Shown piece after piece: positions 18,500-27,796 of a DNA stretch of 64,000 bases; the first letter of the stretch is position 1, and each line of letters opens with the position of its first letter. The position numbers and the translations under genes are program-made. Origin of the DNA: RUG11241 sp964560085 (GTDB taxonomy: Bacteria; Bacillota_I; Bacilli_A; RF39; UBA660); NCBI GenBank assembly GCA_964560085.1, contig CAZLKF010000005.1, forward strand, positions 27,260-91,259, read 5' to 3'. A model generated the notes under the pieces. The model was not told the DNA's origin, searched no databases, and was given only the letters and a program-made list of their open reading frames with translations.

Positions 18500-18575
18500 T
18501 TGGCAAAACTTTTGAAAAAAAGTGACGCAAAACTCTAGAACCTAAAGTTAAAAACTATGGTAGTCAGTTGCAATC
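18500..18575 (+). promoter_or_regulatory. Cyclic di-GMP-I (GEMM-I) riboswitch aptamer
   Basis: The leader contains the conserved GEMM-I elements in order: GGCAAAACTT, a GAAA tetraloop context, GTGACGCAAA, a GAACCTAAAG segment and ATGGTAG, closed by GTTGC which can pair with GGCAA/GCAA at the 5' side as P1. The 3' strand of P1 (GTTGC, 18567-18571) is also the 5' arm of the terminator directly after it. Ligand binding would stabilise P1, prevent the terminator and turn the gene on. The aptamer assignment is strong; the ON direction is deduced from this overlap. Confidence 0.88.
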
Positions 18576-18596
18576 TATTTTGATTGCAACTTTTTT
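18567..18596 (+). terminator. Riboswitch expression-platform terminator
   Basis: Perfect 9-bp arms GTTGCAATC and GATTGCAAC around TATTTT, then T6. It lies between the aptamer and the adhesin start codon at 18622, and shares its 5' arm with aptamer P1. Confidence 0.88.
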
Positions 18597-18621
18597 ATAT
18601 ATTTTTAGAGGAGGGGATTTT

Positions 18622-20227
18622 ATGTTTAACAAAAAAAGGATTGTTGTTGTAATTGCCTTTTTGCTTTTGTCATTTTTCTTGATGACATTTGCAGGCACTA
18701 GAGAAACAGCAATGCAGTTCAGAGTAACCTTCATTGATGGCTACAATGATGAAGTTATTAGTGAACAGAGAGTATCATATGGATTGGAGGCCAAAGTGCC
18801 AGCTGATCCTTATCACAAAGATTATATTTTTGTGGGTTGGTACTTATTCGGTAGTGAGTCAACAAAAGTTGATGATTTTTCGTCTATTACAAGAGATTTA
18901 AAAGTTGATGCTCGCTACAAAGATGATAAGAACAATAATAGAATACCAGATGATGAGGACACCTATTATGATGTCAATTTTAGAAGTGGTGTTACAAATA
19001 GAACGATTAAGTTAGAAAAGGTATTAGTAGGGATGAATGCAACAGCACCAAGAGTGCCAAGTTACACCAATTATACTTTTGTTGGATGGGACAAATCATA
19101 TACTAATATTCGCTCAAACTTAACAGTAACTGCTCTTTATGATAGAACAACTGAGCCAGCAGAAACTAGATATGCTGTACGTTTCTATAATAGAGATGGC
19201 ATTTTATTCGATACACAATTGATTAAAGAAAATGCTGCAAGTAGTGAACCAAATAATATTCCAACGTATGATGGATATCTTTTGCATGGTTGGTACACAG
19301 AACCTAATGGTAAAGGAGATTCATATGCAATTGGAACAATTGTAACGTCAGATATAAATTTATATGGTTTTTGGGTAAAAGAAAATTACAAGGTTGAATT
19401 TGATCCTGAGGGCGGAAAAATTGATAATGATAATCCAGCTGAAAAAGAAGTTCCTTATGAAGAAGTAATAATTTTACCAGGGGTAAACAAAAATTATACT
19501 TTGACTTATGAATTAGATGGCGGATTACTTGAAAATCCAGCTATAACATCAGCTAAGGCAACATTTTTAGGATGGTGTGTAAATAGTAAAAATTGTACAG
19601 ATAAATTACCAGCCGGAACCAAAGTTGTAATAACTGATGATGTAAAATATACAGCTGTTTGGGGTGTTGCTCAAGAAAAACTTACAATAGTTGGAGCAAC
19701 AAAGGAAATGTCAGCAACAACAATATATACTTTTATTGGTTGGTCAACAATTGCAGATGGTAAGGTTGAGTTTGAAAAGGGAAATGAAATAACATTATCA
19801 GAAGATGTTACTCTTTATGCAACTTATAATGAAAAAACAAGAGAATATACCTTAACATTTAAACCAATGAATGGTGGATCAGATATAGTGGCAACAAAGG
19901 AATTTGGAGCACCAATCACATCTCCAGTTGTAACAAAATTAGGTTATACATTTAATGAATGGACACCAAGTGTAGCAGCAACAATGCCAGCAGCAAATAC
20001 AACATATACAGCAACATGGACAGCAAACAAGTATGATGCAACATTCTATATAAATGGATTATTATGTGGAACAGATGAAGATGTCGTATTTGGAGAAAGT
20101 ATCGAAGTACCAAGTGTATGTGTAGCACCTGCCGGATATACATTAAGTTCATGGAATCCAACAGTAGGAAACATGACAGCTGAAGGAATGCGTTTTGATG
20201 CAACAACAAGTGCAAATAAAGATACAG
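18622..20227 (+). CDS. InlB-repeat/vWA surface protein, N-terminal part (runs into assembly gap)
   Basis: The start is ATG 18622 behind GAGGAGGGG; an upstream in-frame TTG would lie in the riboswitch terminator. A signal/TM segment (IVVVIAFLLLSFFLMTFAG) is followed by serial ~65-75-residue repeats with the InlB B-repeat (Listeria-Bacteroides, Flg_new) pattern: Y/F-x-V/L-T-F...G..V..P...GY.F.GW, for example DYIFVGWYL, NYTFVGWDK, GYTFNEWTP. The frame is open into 100 N at 20228. The protein almost certainly continues at 20328 after more repeats. Its placement behind a c-di-GMP riboswitch suggests an adhesin made when cells become sessile. No sortase signal is seen. Confidence 0.85.
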
Positions 20228-20327
20228 NNNNNNNNNNNNNNNNNNNNNNNNNNNNNNNNNNNNNNNNNNNNNNNNNNNNNNNNNNNNNNNNNNNNNNNNN
20301 NNNNNNNNNNNNNNNNNNNNNNNNNNN
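20228..20327. other. Assembly gap (100 N) inside a repeat array
   Basis: Exactly 100 N, the usual placeholder for a gap of unknown length. The same 43-bp sequence (ATGACAGCTGAAGGAATGCG and following) stands at 20173-20215 and 20340-20382, so the assembly broke in near-identical protein repeats. The true number of repeats, and the phase across the gap, cannot be known from this sequence. Confidence 0.97.
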
Positions 20328-21845
20328 ACATTAGAAAAAATGACAGCTGAAGGAATGCGTTTTGATGCAACAACAAGTGCAATTGACTATACAATTGAAT
20401 TTGTTAATGATGATGATACAAGAATTAGTATAAAAACTGATTATCATATTAATGATGTAGTTACAAAGCCAAGTAATCCAACTAAAGAATCCGATCAATA
20501 TTATCGTTATCAATTTAATGGTTGGAGTCCAGCCGTAACGCCAGTAACAAAAAATCAAGTTTATAAAGCAACATACCGCAGAATAAGTATTTTAACAGCA
20601 ACTATTACTTCAAATTATCCAACTTCTGATGGTAAAAAAGTCGAAACCGGCGATCGAATGACATATAATGTATCATTAGATGCTTATGATGAAACTGCTG
20701 AATTTCCGATGACAGTTAAGATAAAACTTGACAATAATGTAGCATTAGATTTAACGAGTTTACCAAGTAATGCAACATACGATTCAGAGAAGAATATTAT
20801 TACATGGATAGCAGTTACGGAAACTGAAAAATTAGAATTTGCTGTTAGAGTTAATAATAATGTTGCAGCTGGAACCACAATAACTACAACCATAATCGAA
20901 GGCGCAGCTCCTGCAACTCATACAACACAAGTTGAAGAAACAGTTACAGTAACTCGTGATGCTAATAAAAATATCGTCTTAGTACTAGATACATCAGGCA
21001 GTATGGCATATTGTGCAAGTGGAGCAGAAACAGATTACAATGGAACTCCATATTGTTCTAATCCTTCAAAAAATAGAATTAATTCTTTAAAGAAAGTTGC
21101 TAAGGAGTTTGTAAAAGACGTTTTAGATAGCAAGAGTGAGAATGAGAAAATAACTATCTCGATTATTGCTTATGGCGTATATCCAGAATTTGATTATGAT
21201 AAATGGGAATATGTTTATGATCCTGCATATATTAAATTGAATGGTAGAGAGCTAACATCAACAAGTATTTCAGCAATCAATTCAACTATTAATGGTTTAG
21301 TTGCTTATGGTGGAACAAGGTTCTATAGTGGCATAGAACAAGCAACAAGCGTTTTAAATGGCTTGACTGATGAGAAAGATTTCGTTATATTCTTATCAGA
21401 TGGTGCTGCTGATGATTCCGATACAGGAAATATTATCAGCAACTTAAAGAAAACGAAAGCAACAACATTTGCAATAGGATTTGGTAGTAATTATTCTACA
21501 ACTGAATTAAATAAAGTTGTCTATAATAATAGCAATCATTTATTTAGTGCATCTAATGCCGAAGCTTTAGAAACTGCATTTAAAGCAATCGCGAAAGAAA
21601 TTAATGATTCACAAACTGATAATGGAACAATTGATGTTGATATTACTGATTTGAAAGTACTATATCCAATAAAAATTACATATAAAGATAGTAGTAATAC
21701 TCAACAAACCAAAATAATTAGTGATGAATCAGGTTTAGCAATTAATAATATAACAATTAAAAATAATACACTAACATGGAATATTGCTGCTTATCCAGGA
21801 GGCAAAGGCTTTGTAATTGTCTTAGCAGATGAAGAAAGCGAATAG
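20328..21845 (+). CDS. InlB-repeat/vWA surface protein, C-terminal part
   Basis: This part is open from the gap and begins with the end of the same repeat (NMTAEGMRFDATTSA equivalent) and one more InlB-type repeat (YQFNGWSPAVTPV). A DUF11-like beta domain follows (~SNYPTSDGKKVETGDRMTYN...), then a von Willebrand A domain with the MIDAS motif DTSGS (~21000), GGTRFYSGI and FLSDGAADDSD. The tail has another beta domain and ends FVIVLADEESE without LPXTG or a TM. vWA domains bind ligands through a metal ion and occur in pilus tips and adhesins. It was most likely one gene with the 18622 part; the frame offset across the N run is meaningless. Confidence 0.85.
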   Translation, partial: TLEKMTAEGMRFDATTSAIDYTIEFVNDDDTRISIKTDYHINDVVTKPSNPTKESDQYYRYQFNGWSPAVTPVTKNQVYKATYRRISILTATITSNYPTSDGKKVETGDRMTYNVSLDAYDETAEFPMTVKIKLDNNVALDLTSLPSNATYDSEKNIITWIAVTETEKLEFAVRVNNNVAAGTTITTTIIEGAAPATHTTQVEETVTVTRDANKNIVLVLDTSGSMAYCASGAETDYNGTPYCSNPSKNRINSLKKVAKEFVKDVLDSKSENEKITISIIAYGVYPEFDYDKWEYVYDPAYIKLNGRELTSTSISAINSTINGLVAYGGTRFYSGIEQATSVLNGLTDEKDFVIFLSDGAADDSDTGNIISNLKKTKATTFAIGFGSNYSTTELNKVVYNNSNHLFSASNAEALETAFKAIAKEINDSQTDNGTIDVDITDLKVLYPIKITYKDSSNTQQTKIISDESGLAINNITIKNNTLTWNIAAYPGGKGFVIVLADEESE

Positions 21846-21853
21846 GAGGGTTT

Positions 21854-22228
21854 ATGGAAGAAGAAAAGAAAGTAGAAGAAGTTAAAGAAGAGAAAGCTAC
21901 TTTAGAAGAGTCTGAAACAGAAAAAGAAACTAAAAGCAAGAAAAAAGAAAAAAAGGAAAGAAGTACTTTTTCAAAAATTCTAAATGTAACTTTATGGGTT
22001 ATCGTTCTTGCATGGATGGCTATAAGCTTAACAGATTTTATTAGAACATATCTAGATAAAGATCCAATATTCTGTTTAAAAGAAGAGACACATAAATATG
22101 ATGATGGTGAAGTATATATCTGTACAGAAATAGGTTTTAAATTTTTCCGTTATGATCGTGCCAGCTATACCGCAAGACAATTTGGAGGTTTCTGGACAAA
22201 AGAACATGATCCAAGTGAAAAGAAGTAA
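21854..22228 (+). CDS. Single-pass membrane protein downstream of the adhesin
   Basis: A 124-residue protein 8 bp after the adhesin stop with a strong AGGAGGG, so co-transcribed and under the same riboswitch. The N-terminal ~45 residues are Glu/Lys-rich and cytosolic, a TM follows (ILNVTLWVIVLAWMAISLTD), and the outer domain of ~60 residues has two Cys (DPIFCLKEE, VYICTEIG) that could form a disulfide. No known family is recognised. It may anchor or assist the vWA protein, which lacks its own C-terminal anchor; this is inference. Confidence 0.7.
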   Translation: MEEEKKVEEVKEEKATLEESETEKETKSKKKEKKERSTFSKILNVTLWVIVLAWMAISLTDFIRTYLDKDPIFCLKEETHKYDDGEVYICTEIGFKFFRYDRASYTARQFGGFWTKEHDPSEKK

Positions 22229-22247
22229 GTTAATCTTACTTCTTTTT
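22220..22247 (+). terminator. Terminator of the c-di-GMP-controlled operon
   Basis: Perfect 10-bp arms AAGAAGTAAG and CTTACTTCTT around TTAAT, then T. It overlaps the last codons of the 21854 gene. Confidence 0.85.
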
Positions 22248-22251
22248 AATA

Positions 22252-22279
22252 TTGTTAAATTGAAATAATATGTTATAAT
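22252..22279 (+). promoter_or_regulatory. Promoter of the signal peptidase I gene
   Basis: TTGTTA, 16-nt spacer, TATAAT, followed by AAGGTGGTGG ribosome site. Confidence 0.6.
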
Positions 22280-22294
22280 TAAGGTGGTGGTATA

Positions 22295-22831
22295 ATGGAT
22301 TGGCGCGATGTTAAAGAGTTTATAAAAGATTCAATTGGATATATCTTTATTATTGTATTTGCATTTCTATTATTTGTTTATGTTATTGCTTTTGATGAAG
22401 TTTATGGGAATTCAATGTATCCTACTTATCGAAATAAAGATATTTTAGTTTTATCAAAAATAACATATAAATTAAGTGATGCTAAAGCAGGAGACGTCAT
22501 AGCCTTTACCGATGCTAACGGAATGGTATATATAAAAAGAATAATCGGGATACCGGGTGATGATATATATGTTAAAGACAATGTCTTATATATTAATGGT
22601 TACGAAAAGCAAGAAAGTTATTTAATGCCACTCACAATAACAAGCGATTTTAAACTAAGTGATGTTTGTGAAGTTGATTTGTGTAAAGATAATAGAATTC
22701 CTGATGATTATTACTTTGTGATGGGTGATAATCGAGAAGAATCGTTAGATAGTCGTCAGAGTGCAATTGGATTAATTCCAAAAGATAGAATAATTGGCAA
22801 AGCAATATTTAGATTGTGGCCACTTAAATAA
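22295..22831 (+). CDS. lepB: Signal peptidase I (classical Ser/Lys type)
   Basis: This 178-residue S26A protein has one N-terminal TM (~14-33) and then the extracytoplasmic catalytic domain. Box B is GNSMYPTY with nucleophile Ser40, the general base Lys81 lies in YIKRIIGIPGD, and box E is GDNREESLDSR. It removes signal peptides from Sec-exported proteins. The length is normal for Gram-positive Sip proteins. It is distinct from the SipW-like enzyme at 16007, which uses His. It has its own promoter and is followed at 11 bp by the PH-domain gene. Confidence 0.95.
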   Translation: MDWRDVKEFIKDSIGYIFIIVFAFLLFVYVIAFDEVYGNSMYPTYRNKDILVLSKITYKLSDAKAGDVIAFTDANGMVYIKRIIGIPGDDIYVKDNVLYINGYEKQESYLMPLTITSDFKLSDVCEVDLCKDNRIPDDYYFVMGDNREESLDSRQSAIGLIPKDRIIGKAIFRLWPLK

Positions 22832-22842
22832 GGAGTGAAAAA

Positions 22843-23238
22843 ATGGCTTATATAAAATATAAAGAATTAACAAATTACTTTAATTTTTACCAAAAGTTAG
22901 AAGTTAAAGAATTACCAAAATATGTAACTGATTATGTTACCGAAAAAGATCACATTGTATCGGCATATGCAACAAAAAGAGATCATGGCATTTTTACTGC
23001 TGAAAAAATTGTTTTATTTGATAACAGTTCATTTATTGCTTCCAAAGAAATATACATTATTCCTTATAAATCAATATCAACAATTGCCATTAAATTTAAA
23101 CCATTTTCAGCTAATATGATTATATATATGGATAGTGGCTATCCAATAACTCTTAAGTTTGTTCGATTAAATAGTGATGATAAAGTTGAATTACGACTTC
23201 TATATACGGAAATAAGCGAGTATATTTTAAAGAAATAA
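22843..23238 (+). CDS. Bacterial PH-domain protein
   Basis: A 131-residue soluble protein. The central block GIFTAEKIVLFDNSSF...IYIIPYKSISTIAIKF matches the pattern of bacterial pleckstrin-homology domains (bPH, with the typical IPYKSI strand). These domains are of unknown general function in bacteria. It is preceded by AGGAGTG and likely co-transcribed with the signal peptidase. Confidence 0.7.
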   Translation: MAYIKYKELTNYFNFYQKLEVKELPKYVTDYVTEKDHIVSAYATKRDHGIFTAEKIVLFDNSSFIASKEIYIIPYKSISTIAIKFKPFSANMIIYMDSGYPITLKFVRLNSDDKVELRLLYTEISEYILKK

Positions 23239-23239
23239 A

Positions 23240-23270
23240 ATAAAAGATGATTGTTTCAATCATCTTTTAT
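23240..23270. terminator. Bidirectional intrinsic terminator
   Basis: 14-bp arms ATAAAAGATGATTG and CAATCATCTTTTAT around TTT. It is A/T-flanked on both sides, and serves the PH-domain gene and the convergent glycosyltransferase gene. Confidence 0.85.
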
Positions 23271-24553
23271 TTGTGAAAAACATAAAAGTTTCCAATTATT
23301 GCTTTAATTTTATAATTTTGTTGAACATAATTAATAACTTCTTTATTGAATTGAGCTCCATTAGTTACTGATTCTAATACAAAATAGTGATCATTTTCTA
23401 GTGATTTTAAATAATTAATCATTTTTTCTGTTCCGTGATATCCCATATTGCCATAAAGAATTAAATCATATTTATTAATAGGTAAATTTAAAAGAAATTT
23501 ATATAAATAATTATCATATGTTACAAAACAAACATGACTAAAATCTGAATCAAAATAACTAATTAAACTATTGCGATTATCAATGTATTCTGTCTGCAAA
23601 TAGCGGTATTTAAATACATTATCATCATATGAAAAACTAATTTGTTTATTATCAATTATTAAACCAATGAACGGAATAATAGTAAAAATAAGTGCAAATT
23701 TTGCAAAATTCTTGATAGTATCAGAATATTTGTCAAGTATGACAACAAAAGTTGGAACAACAGCCATTAAAACATGCAATTCATTCATAACGGGATATAT
23801 TAGACCTAAGAAACATATCGCATAGAGATAATTAATTTTCTTTTCTTTAAAAAATAGATAAATTAAATAAATAAAAATAATCGGAATGATAATAGCGAAG
23901 TAAGAAAACTGAACATTGTTATTAGCAAAATCTAGAACACCAAGAAAAACATAACTAATATAATTTTTTAAATTTCCAATTATTAAAAAGAATAAAATAG
24001 TGATAATATTTGGAATCAAAAAACCTAAAATACGTTTACCAATTTTTTTAAAATCTTTAAAAAAGTAAAGCGTTGGTAAACAAAGAAGAAAGCCAACATT
24101 AATTTTTGTTAGGAAAGCAATACCTATAATAAAACCAATCAAATAGTCATTACTTTTCTTTCTTTCTAAATATATTAAGAGAATACACAGTAATATACAA
24201 AAAGTATTATAATTGGCTAAACAAGTAATGATTAAAAAAGGTAATAAAAAATATAGAATATTCTTGTTATATTTATATATAATGTAAGCTATAATGACGA
24301 CATATGTTGCATTAATAAGATAAAAAGATATCATGTTCGAACCAAGAATACTCATCAATAACCCTGTAATTAAAGGATATATTGGTGATATAACCATATT
24401 AAAGTCACGATACATCAACAAACCTTTAGAAGTATTATAAGAAAAACCAAAGTTCCACATTAAATCCGAATCGATTTTTTTAAAAAACATTAATATAAAA
24501 ATTAAAATAAAAAAAATTGAAAAAACTAAAATATTTTTATGCTGCTTTAACAT
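23267..24553 (-). CDS. Polytopic GT-C type glycosyltransferase-like membrane protein
   Basis: A 428-residue protein with about ten membrane segments. The first outer loop carries KKIDSDLMWNFGFSYNTSKG followed by YRDFNMVISPIYPL, the arrangement of GT-C (GT39/ArnT-like) lipid-linked sugar transferases, where an acidic residue in the first loop is catalytic. A ~100-residue soluble C-terminal part follows (YDNYLYKFLLNLPINKYDLI). It probably transfers a sugar from a polyprenyl carrier to an envelope acceptor. It is a lone minus-strand gene with no glycan cluster around it. Confidence 0.65.
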   Translation of the reverse strand: MLKQHKNILVFSIFFILIFILMFFKKIDSDLMWNFGFSYNTSKGLLMYRDFNMVISPIYPLITGLLMSILGSNMISFYLINATYVVIIAYIIYKYNKNILYFLLPFLIITCLANYNTFCILLCILLIYLERKKSNDYLIGFIIGIAFLTKINVGFLLCLPTLYFFKDFKKIGKRILGFLIPNIITILFFLIIGNLKNYISYVFLGVLDFANNNVQFSYFAIIIPIIFIYLIYLFFKEKKINYLYAICFLGLIYPVMNELHVLMAVVPTFVVILDKYSDTIKNFAKFALIFTIIPFIGLIIDNKQISFSYDDNVFKYRYLQTEYIDNRNSLISYFDSDFSHVCFVTYDNYLYKFLLNLPINKYDLILYGNMGYHGTEKMINYLKSLENDHYFVLESVTNGAQFNKEVINYVQQNYKIKAIIGNFYVFHK

Positions 24554-24651
24554 AATATCACCAAATATATTATATCATACGGAATAAAAATAATCATAAT
24601 TTAAGTTGCAAACATTTGTTCATAAATGTTATAATTATAAAGAGGTGGAAT

Positions 24652-26808
24652 ATGATAATTGAAGTATTAGTTGAAATTAAAGCTTGGAAAATTGATAAGA
24701 CTTTTTCTTATCATGTTCCAGATCATTTAAAAGCCAAAATTGAAGTTGGGAAAAGAGTATTAGTTCCTTTTAATAATCGTGAATTAGAAGGATTTATTTT
24801 AAAGATAGTTGATAAAGTTGATTATGAAATAAAAGACATCATTGATGTTGTTGATGAGCATCCAATTTTGAATGATGAGTTATTAGAATTAGGTAATTAT
24901 ATTAAGAAAAAAACTTTATGCAATTTAATTAGTGCTTACCAAACAATGTTGCCAACCGCTTTAAAAGCAAAAAAAAATACAAATATTAATAAAAAGTATC
25001 TATCTTATATATCTTTTAATGTATCAAAAGATGTTAAATTAACCCCTAAGCAGATTGAATTAATTGAATTAATTGGAAATAAGAAAATATTAAAAAGTGA
25101 TATCAAAAGTAAAAGTATTTTGAAAAGTCTTATTGAGAAAAATATCTTAAAAGAAGAAAAAATTGAAGAATATCGTTTAAAGAATGATGAAATAACTATC
25201 AAGGATAAAAAAGTTGAATTAACTAGTGATCAAACAAATGTTATAAATGAAGTTTTAAGAAACCTTAAGGAGTTTATTCCATATCTTCTTCATGGTGTGA
25301 CTGGTTCAGGAAAAACAGAAGTCTATATGCAAATAATCGAACAAGTTTTAAAAGAAAAAAAGCAGATTATTGTTTTAGTTCCAGAAATAAGTTTAACACC
25401 ACAACTAGTAAATACATTTAAGAGTCGTTTTAAAGATAATATTGCTATTTTACACAGTGCTTTAAGTGATGGTGAAAAATATGATGAATGGCGAAAAATA
25501 GAACGACATGAAGTATCAATTGTAATTGGTGCCCGCAGTGCTATATTTGCACCTTTAACTAACATAGGATTGATAGTAATTGATGAGGAACATTCAGATT
25601 CATACAAGCAAGAAAACAATCCACGTTATAACACCATAGAAGTGGCTATATGGCGAGCAAAATACAATAAATGTCCAGTAATCATGGGAAGTGCTACTCC
25701 AAGCGTAGAAAGCTTTGTAAGGGCAAAAAACGGCATTTATCATTTGCTAGAATTGAAAAATCGTATTAATAATAATTTACCAAAAACTTATTTAATTGAT
25801 ATGCGTGAGTCAATTAAAAATGGTTATAAATTATTATCTAAGCCACTTATTGATGCAATAAATAAGAGATTAAGCAATAAAGAACAAATAATTATTCTTC
25901 TAAATAGAAGAGGATATTCAACTAATGTTACTTGCCATGATTGTGGTTATACATCGACTTGTCCTGCTTGTGATATTCCGTTAGTTTATCATAAATCATC
26001 TAATACAATGCGTTGTCATTATTGTGGATATGGAACAAAAGTCGTAACCATATGCCCTAATTGCAAAAGCAAGAACATTGATTTTTATGGATTAGGAACT
26101 CAAAAATTAGAAGAAGAATTAAATAAAATGTTCAATGCACGAATTGTTAGGATGGATGTTGATACAACTAGTAAAAAGGGAAGTCATAGTAAAATTATTA
26201 ATGAGTTTATGAATTACAAATATGATATTTTAGTTGGAACACAGATGATTGCTAAAGGACTAGATTTTCCTAATGTCACATTAGTTGGAGTTGTAAATGG
26301 TGATGCTTCATTAAATATGCCTGATTTTAGGGCTGGTGAACGAACTTTTCAACTTTTAAATCAAATTGCTGGTCGAAGTGGTAGAGCCGAAAAATTTGGA
26401 GAAGTTTATATTCAAGTTTTTAATACGGAGCACTATAGTATTACATGTGCAGCTTCTAATGATTATGAATCGTATATCAATCAAGAATTAGCAATTAGGA
26501 GACGATTAAATTATCCACCATATTATAATTTGTTAGTGATAAAAATTTCTAGTAAAAATGAAGAGGATATTCAAAAAGAAAGTCAAAAAATTGTACAATA
26601 TCTTCGCCAAAAATTAGAAAGTCATAATTATATTTTAGGTCCCAGTCCTTCCAATATGCCTAAGATGAATAATATTTATTATTACCAAATAATTGTAAAA
26701 TATAAAAATACAAGTGAAATAATTGAAGAAATTAAATATATTAAAAATAAGTATAATGACAAAAATAAAGTTAGTGTTGATATTGACTTTAATCCATTAA
26801 AAATATAG
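24652..26808 (+). CDS. priA: Primosomal protein N' (replication restart helicase PriA)
   Basis: The start is ATG 24652 behind AGAGGTGG, giving 718 residues. The N-terminal DNA-binding domain begins MIIEVLVEIKAWKIDKTFSY. Helicase motifs: GVTGSGKTEVY (~215), DEEH (~311), GSATPSVESF, and TQMIAKGLDFPNVTLVG. The two-zinc Cys cluster is at ~427-470 (CHDCGYTSTCPACD, CHYCGYG, CPNC). It reloads the replisome at stalled forks. An inverted repeat AACATTT-N6-AAATGTT lies in its promoter spacer, just before TATAAT. Confidence 0.97.
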   Translation: MIIEVLVEIKAWKIDKTFSYHVPDHLKAKIEVGKRVLVPFNNRELEGFILKIVDKVDYEIKDIIDVVDEHPILNDELLELGNYIKKKTLCNLISAYQTMLPTALKAKKNTNINKKYLSYISFNVSKDVKLTPKQIELIELIGNKKILKSDIKSKSILKSLIEKNILKEEKIEEYRLKNDEITIKDKKVELTSDQTNVINEVLRNLKEFIPYLLHGVTGSGKTEVYMQIIEQVLKEKKQIIVLVPEISLTPQLVNTFKSRFKDNIAILHSALSDGEKYDEWRKIERHEVSIVIGARSAIFAPLTNIGLIVIDEEHSDSYKQENNPRYNTIEVAIWRAKYNKCPVIMGSATPSVESFVRAKNGIYHLLELKNRINNNLPKTYLIDMRESIKNGYKLLSKPLIDAINKRLSNKEQIIILLNRRGYSTNVTCHDCGYTSTCPACDIPLVYHKSSNTMRCHYCGYGTKVVTICPNCKSKNIDFYGLGTQKLEEELNKMFNARIVRMDVDTTSKKGSHSKIINEFMNYKYDILVGTQMIAKGLDFPNVTLVGVVNGDASLNMPDFRAGERTFQLLNQIAGRSGRAEKFGEVYIQVFNTEHYSITCAASNDYESYINQELAIRRRLNYPPYYNLLVIKISSKNEEDIQKESQKIVQYLRQKLESHNYILGPSPSNMPKMNNIYYYQIIVKYKNTSEIIEEIKYIKNKYNDKNKVSVDIDFNPLKI

Positions 26809-26850
26809 TAAATAAGCGACATATGTGCTAAAATGATACTAGGTGATATT

Positions 26851-27792
26851 GTGAAAGATGTTAAAGTAATATTTATGGGAACACCAGATTTTAGTGTTCC
26901 AATATTAAAAGAACTAATTATAAAAACTAATGTTATAGCAGTTGTAACTCAACCCGATGCTATCGTTGGGCGTAAAAATGAATTAGTTTTTTCAAGTGTT
27001 AAAAAAGAAGCAGTCAATAATAACATTAAAGTTTTTCAACCAACAAAGATTCGTAAGGAATTCACTGACATTATAGCATTAAAACCAGATATGATAATTA
27101 CTTGTGCATATGGGCAAATTATTCCTAAAGAGATTTTAGATTGTCCAAAATATGGGTGTATTAATGTTCATGCTTCTTATCTTCCTTATTTAAGAGGTGG
27201 TGCTCCAATTCATCATGCCATTATTGATGGGTATAAAGAAACAGGCGTAACTATTATGTATATGAATGAAAAGATGGATGAAGGAGATATAATATCACAA
27301 GAAAAAATAGCAATTTTGGATAGTGATACAGCTGCAAGTTTACATGACAAATTAAGTATTATAGGGCGAGATTTATTGATTGAAACATTACCAACCATAA
27401 TTAATGGAACAAATGCAAGAATTCCTCAAGATCATTCAAGGGCAACTTATGGTTACAATATTAAGAGAGAAGAAGAGAAAATCGACTTTAATCGAACAAG
27501 CAGAGATATTTTTAATCAAGTAAGAGGACTAAATTCATGGCCAGGTTCATATGCCTTACTTAATGACAAAATTCTAAAAATATGGGAAGTCGAATTAACA
27601 GACTTTCAATTTCCTTCTAAAGAGAATGGAGCGATTACTAAATTATATAAAACTGGAATAGGTGTTAAAGTAGCTGATGGCGAAATTATTTTAAAAGTAA
27701 TTCAACCAGAAGGAAAAGGTAAAATGAAAGCAATCGATTATATTAACGGATTAAAAGACAAAGAACAATTTGTTAATACAGTTTTGAGGTGA
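26851..27792 (+). CDS. fmt: Methionyl-tRNA formyltransferase
   Basis: It formylates initiator Met-tRNA using 10-formyl-THF. I start it at GTG 26851 (VKDVKVIFMGTPDFSVPIL), which has AGGTGAT upstream; the ATG at 26833 overlaps a TAAAAT -10 box and has no ribosome site. Motifs: GTPDFSVP, INVHASYLPYLRGGAPIHHAI (formyl-donor and catalytic Asn/His), and GVTIMYMNEKMDEGDII. The C-terminal OB-like domain is present. The length of ~313 residues is normal. priA-fmt is a common Firmicutes order. Confidence 0.96.
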   Translation: MKDVKVIFMGTPDFSVPILKELIIKTNVIAVVTQPDAIVGRKNELVFSSVKKEAVNNNIKVFQPTKIRKEFTDIIALKPDMIITCAYGQIIPKEILDCPKYGCINVHASYLPYLRGGAPIHHAIIDGYKETGVTIMYMNEKMDEGDIISQEKIAILDSDTAASLHDKLSIIGRDLLIETLPTIINGTNARIPQDHSRATYGYNIKREEEKIDFNRTSRDIFNQVRGLNSWPGSYALLNDKILKIWEVELTDFQFPSKENGAITKLYKTGIGVKVADGEIILKVIQPEGKGKMKAIDYINGLKDKEQFVNTVLR

Positions 27793-27796
27793 GATA

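Noticed and set aside
20149..20558. Minus-strand frames crossing the N run
   Set aside because: They are shadows of the InlB-repeat gene and pass through unknown bases.
18622..21845. A frameshift between the two halves of the vWA adhesin
   Set aside because: The phase change occurs only across 100 placeholder N, whose number is arbitrary.
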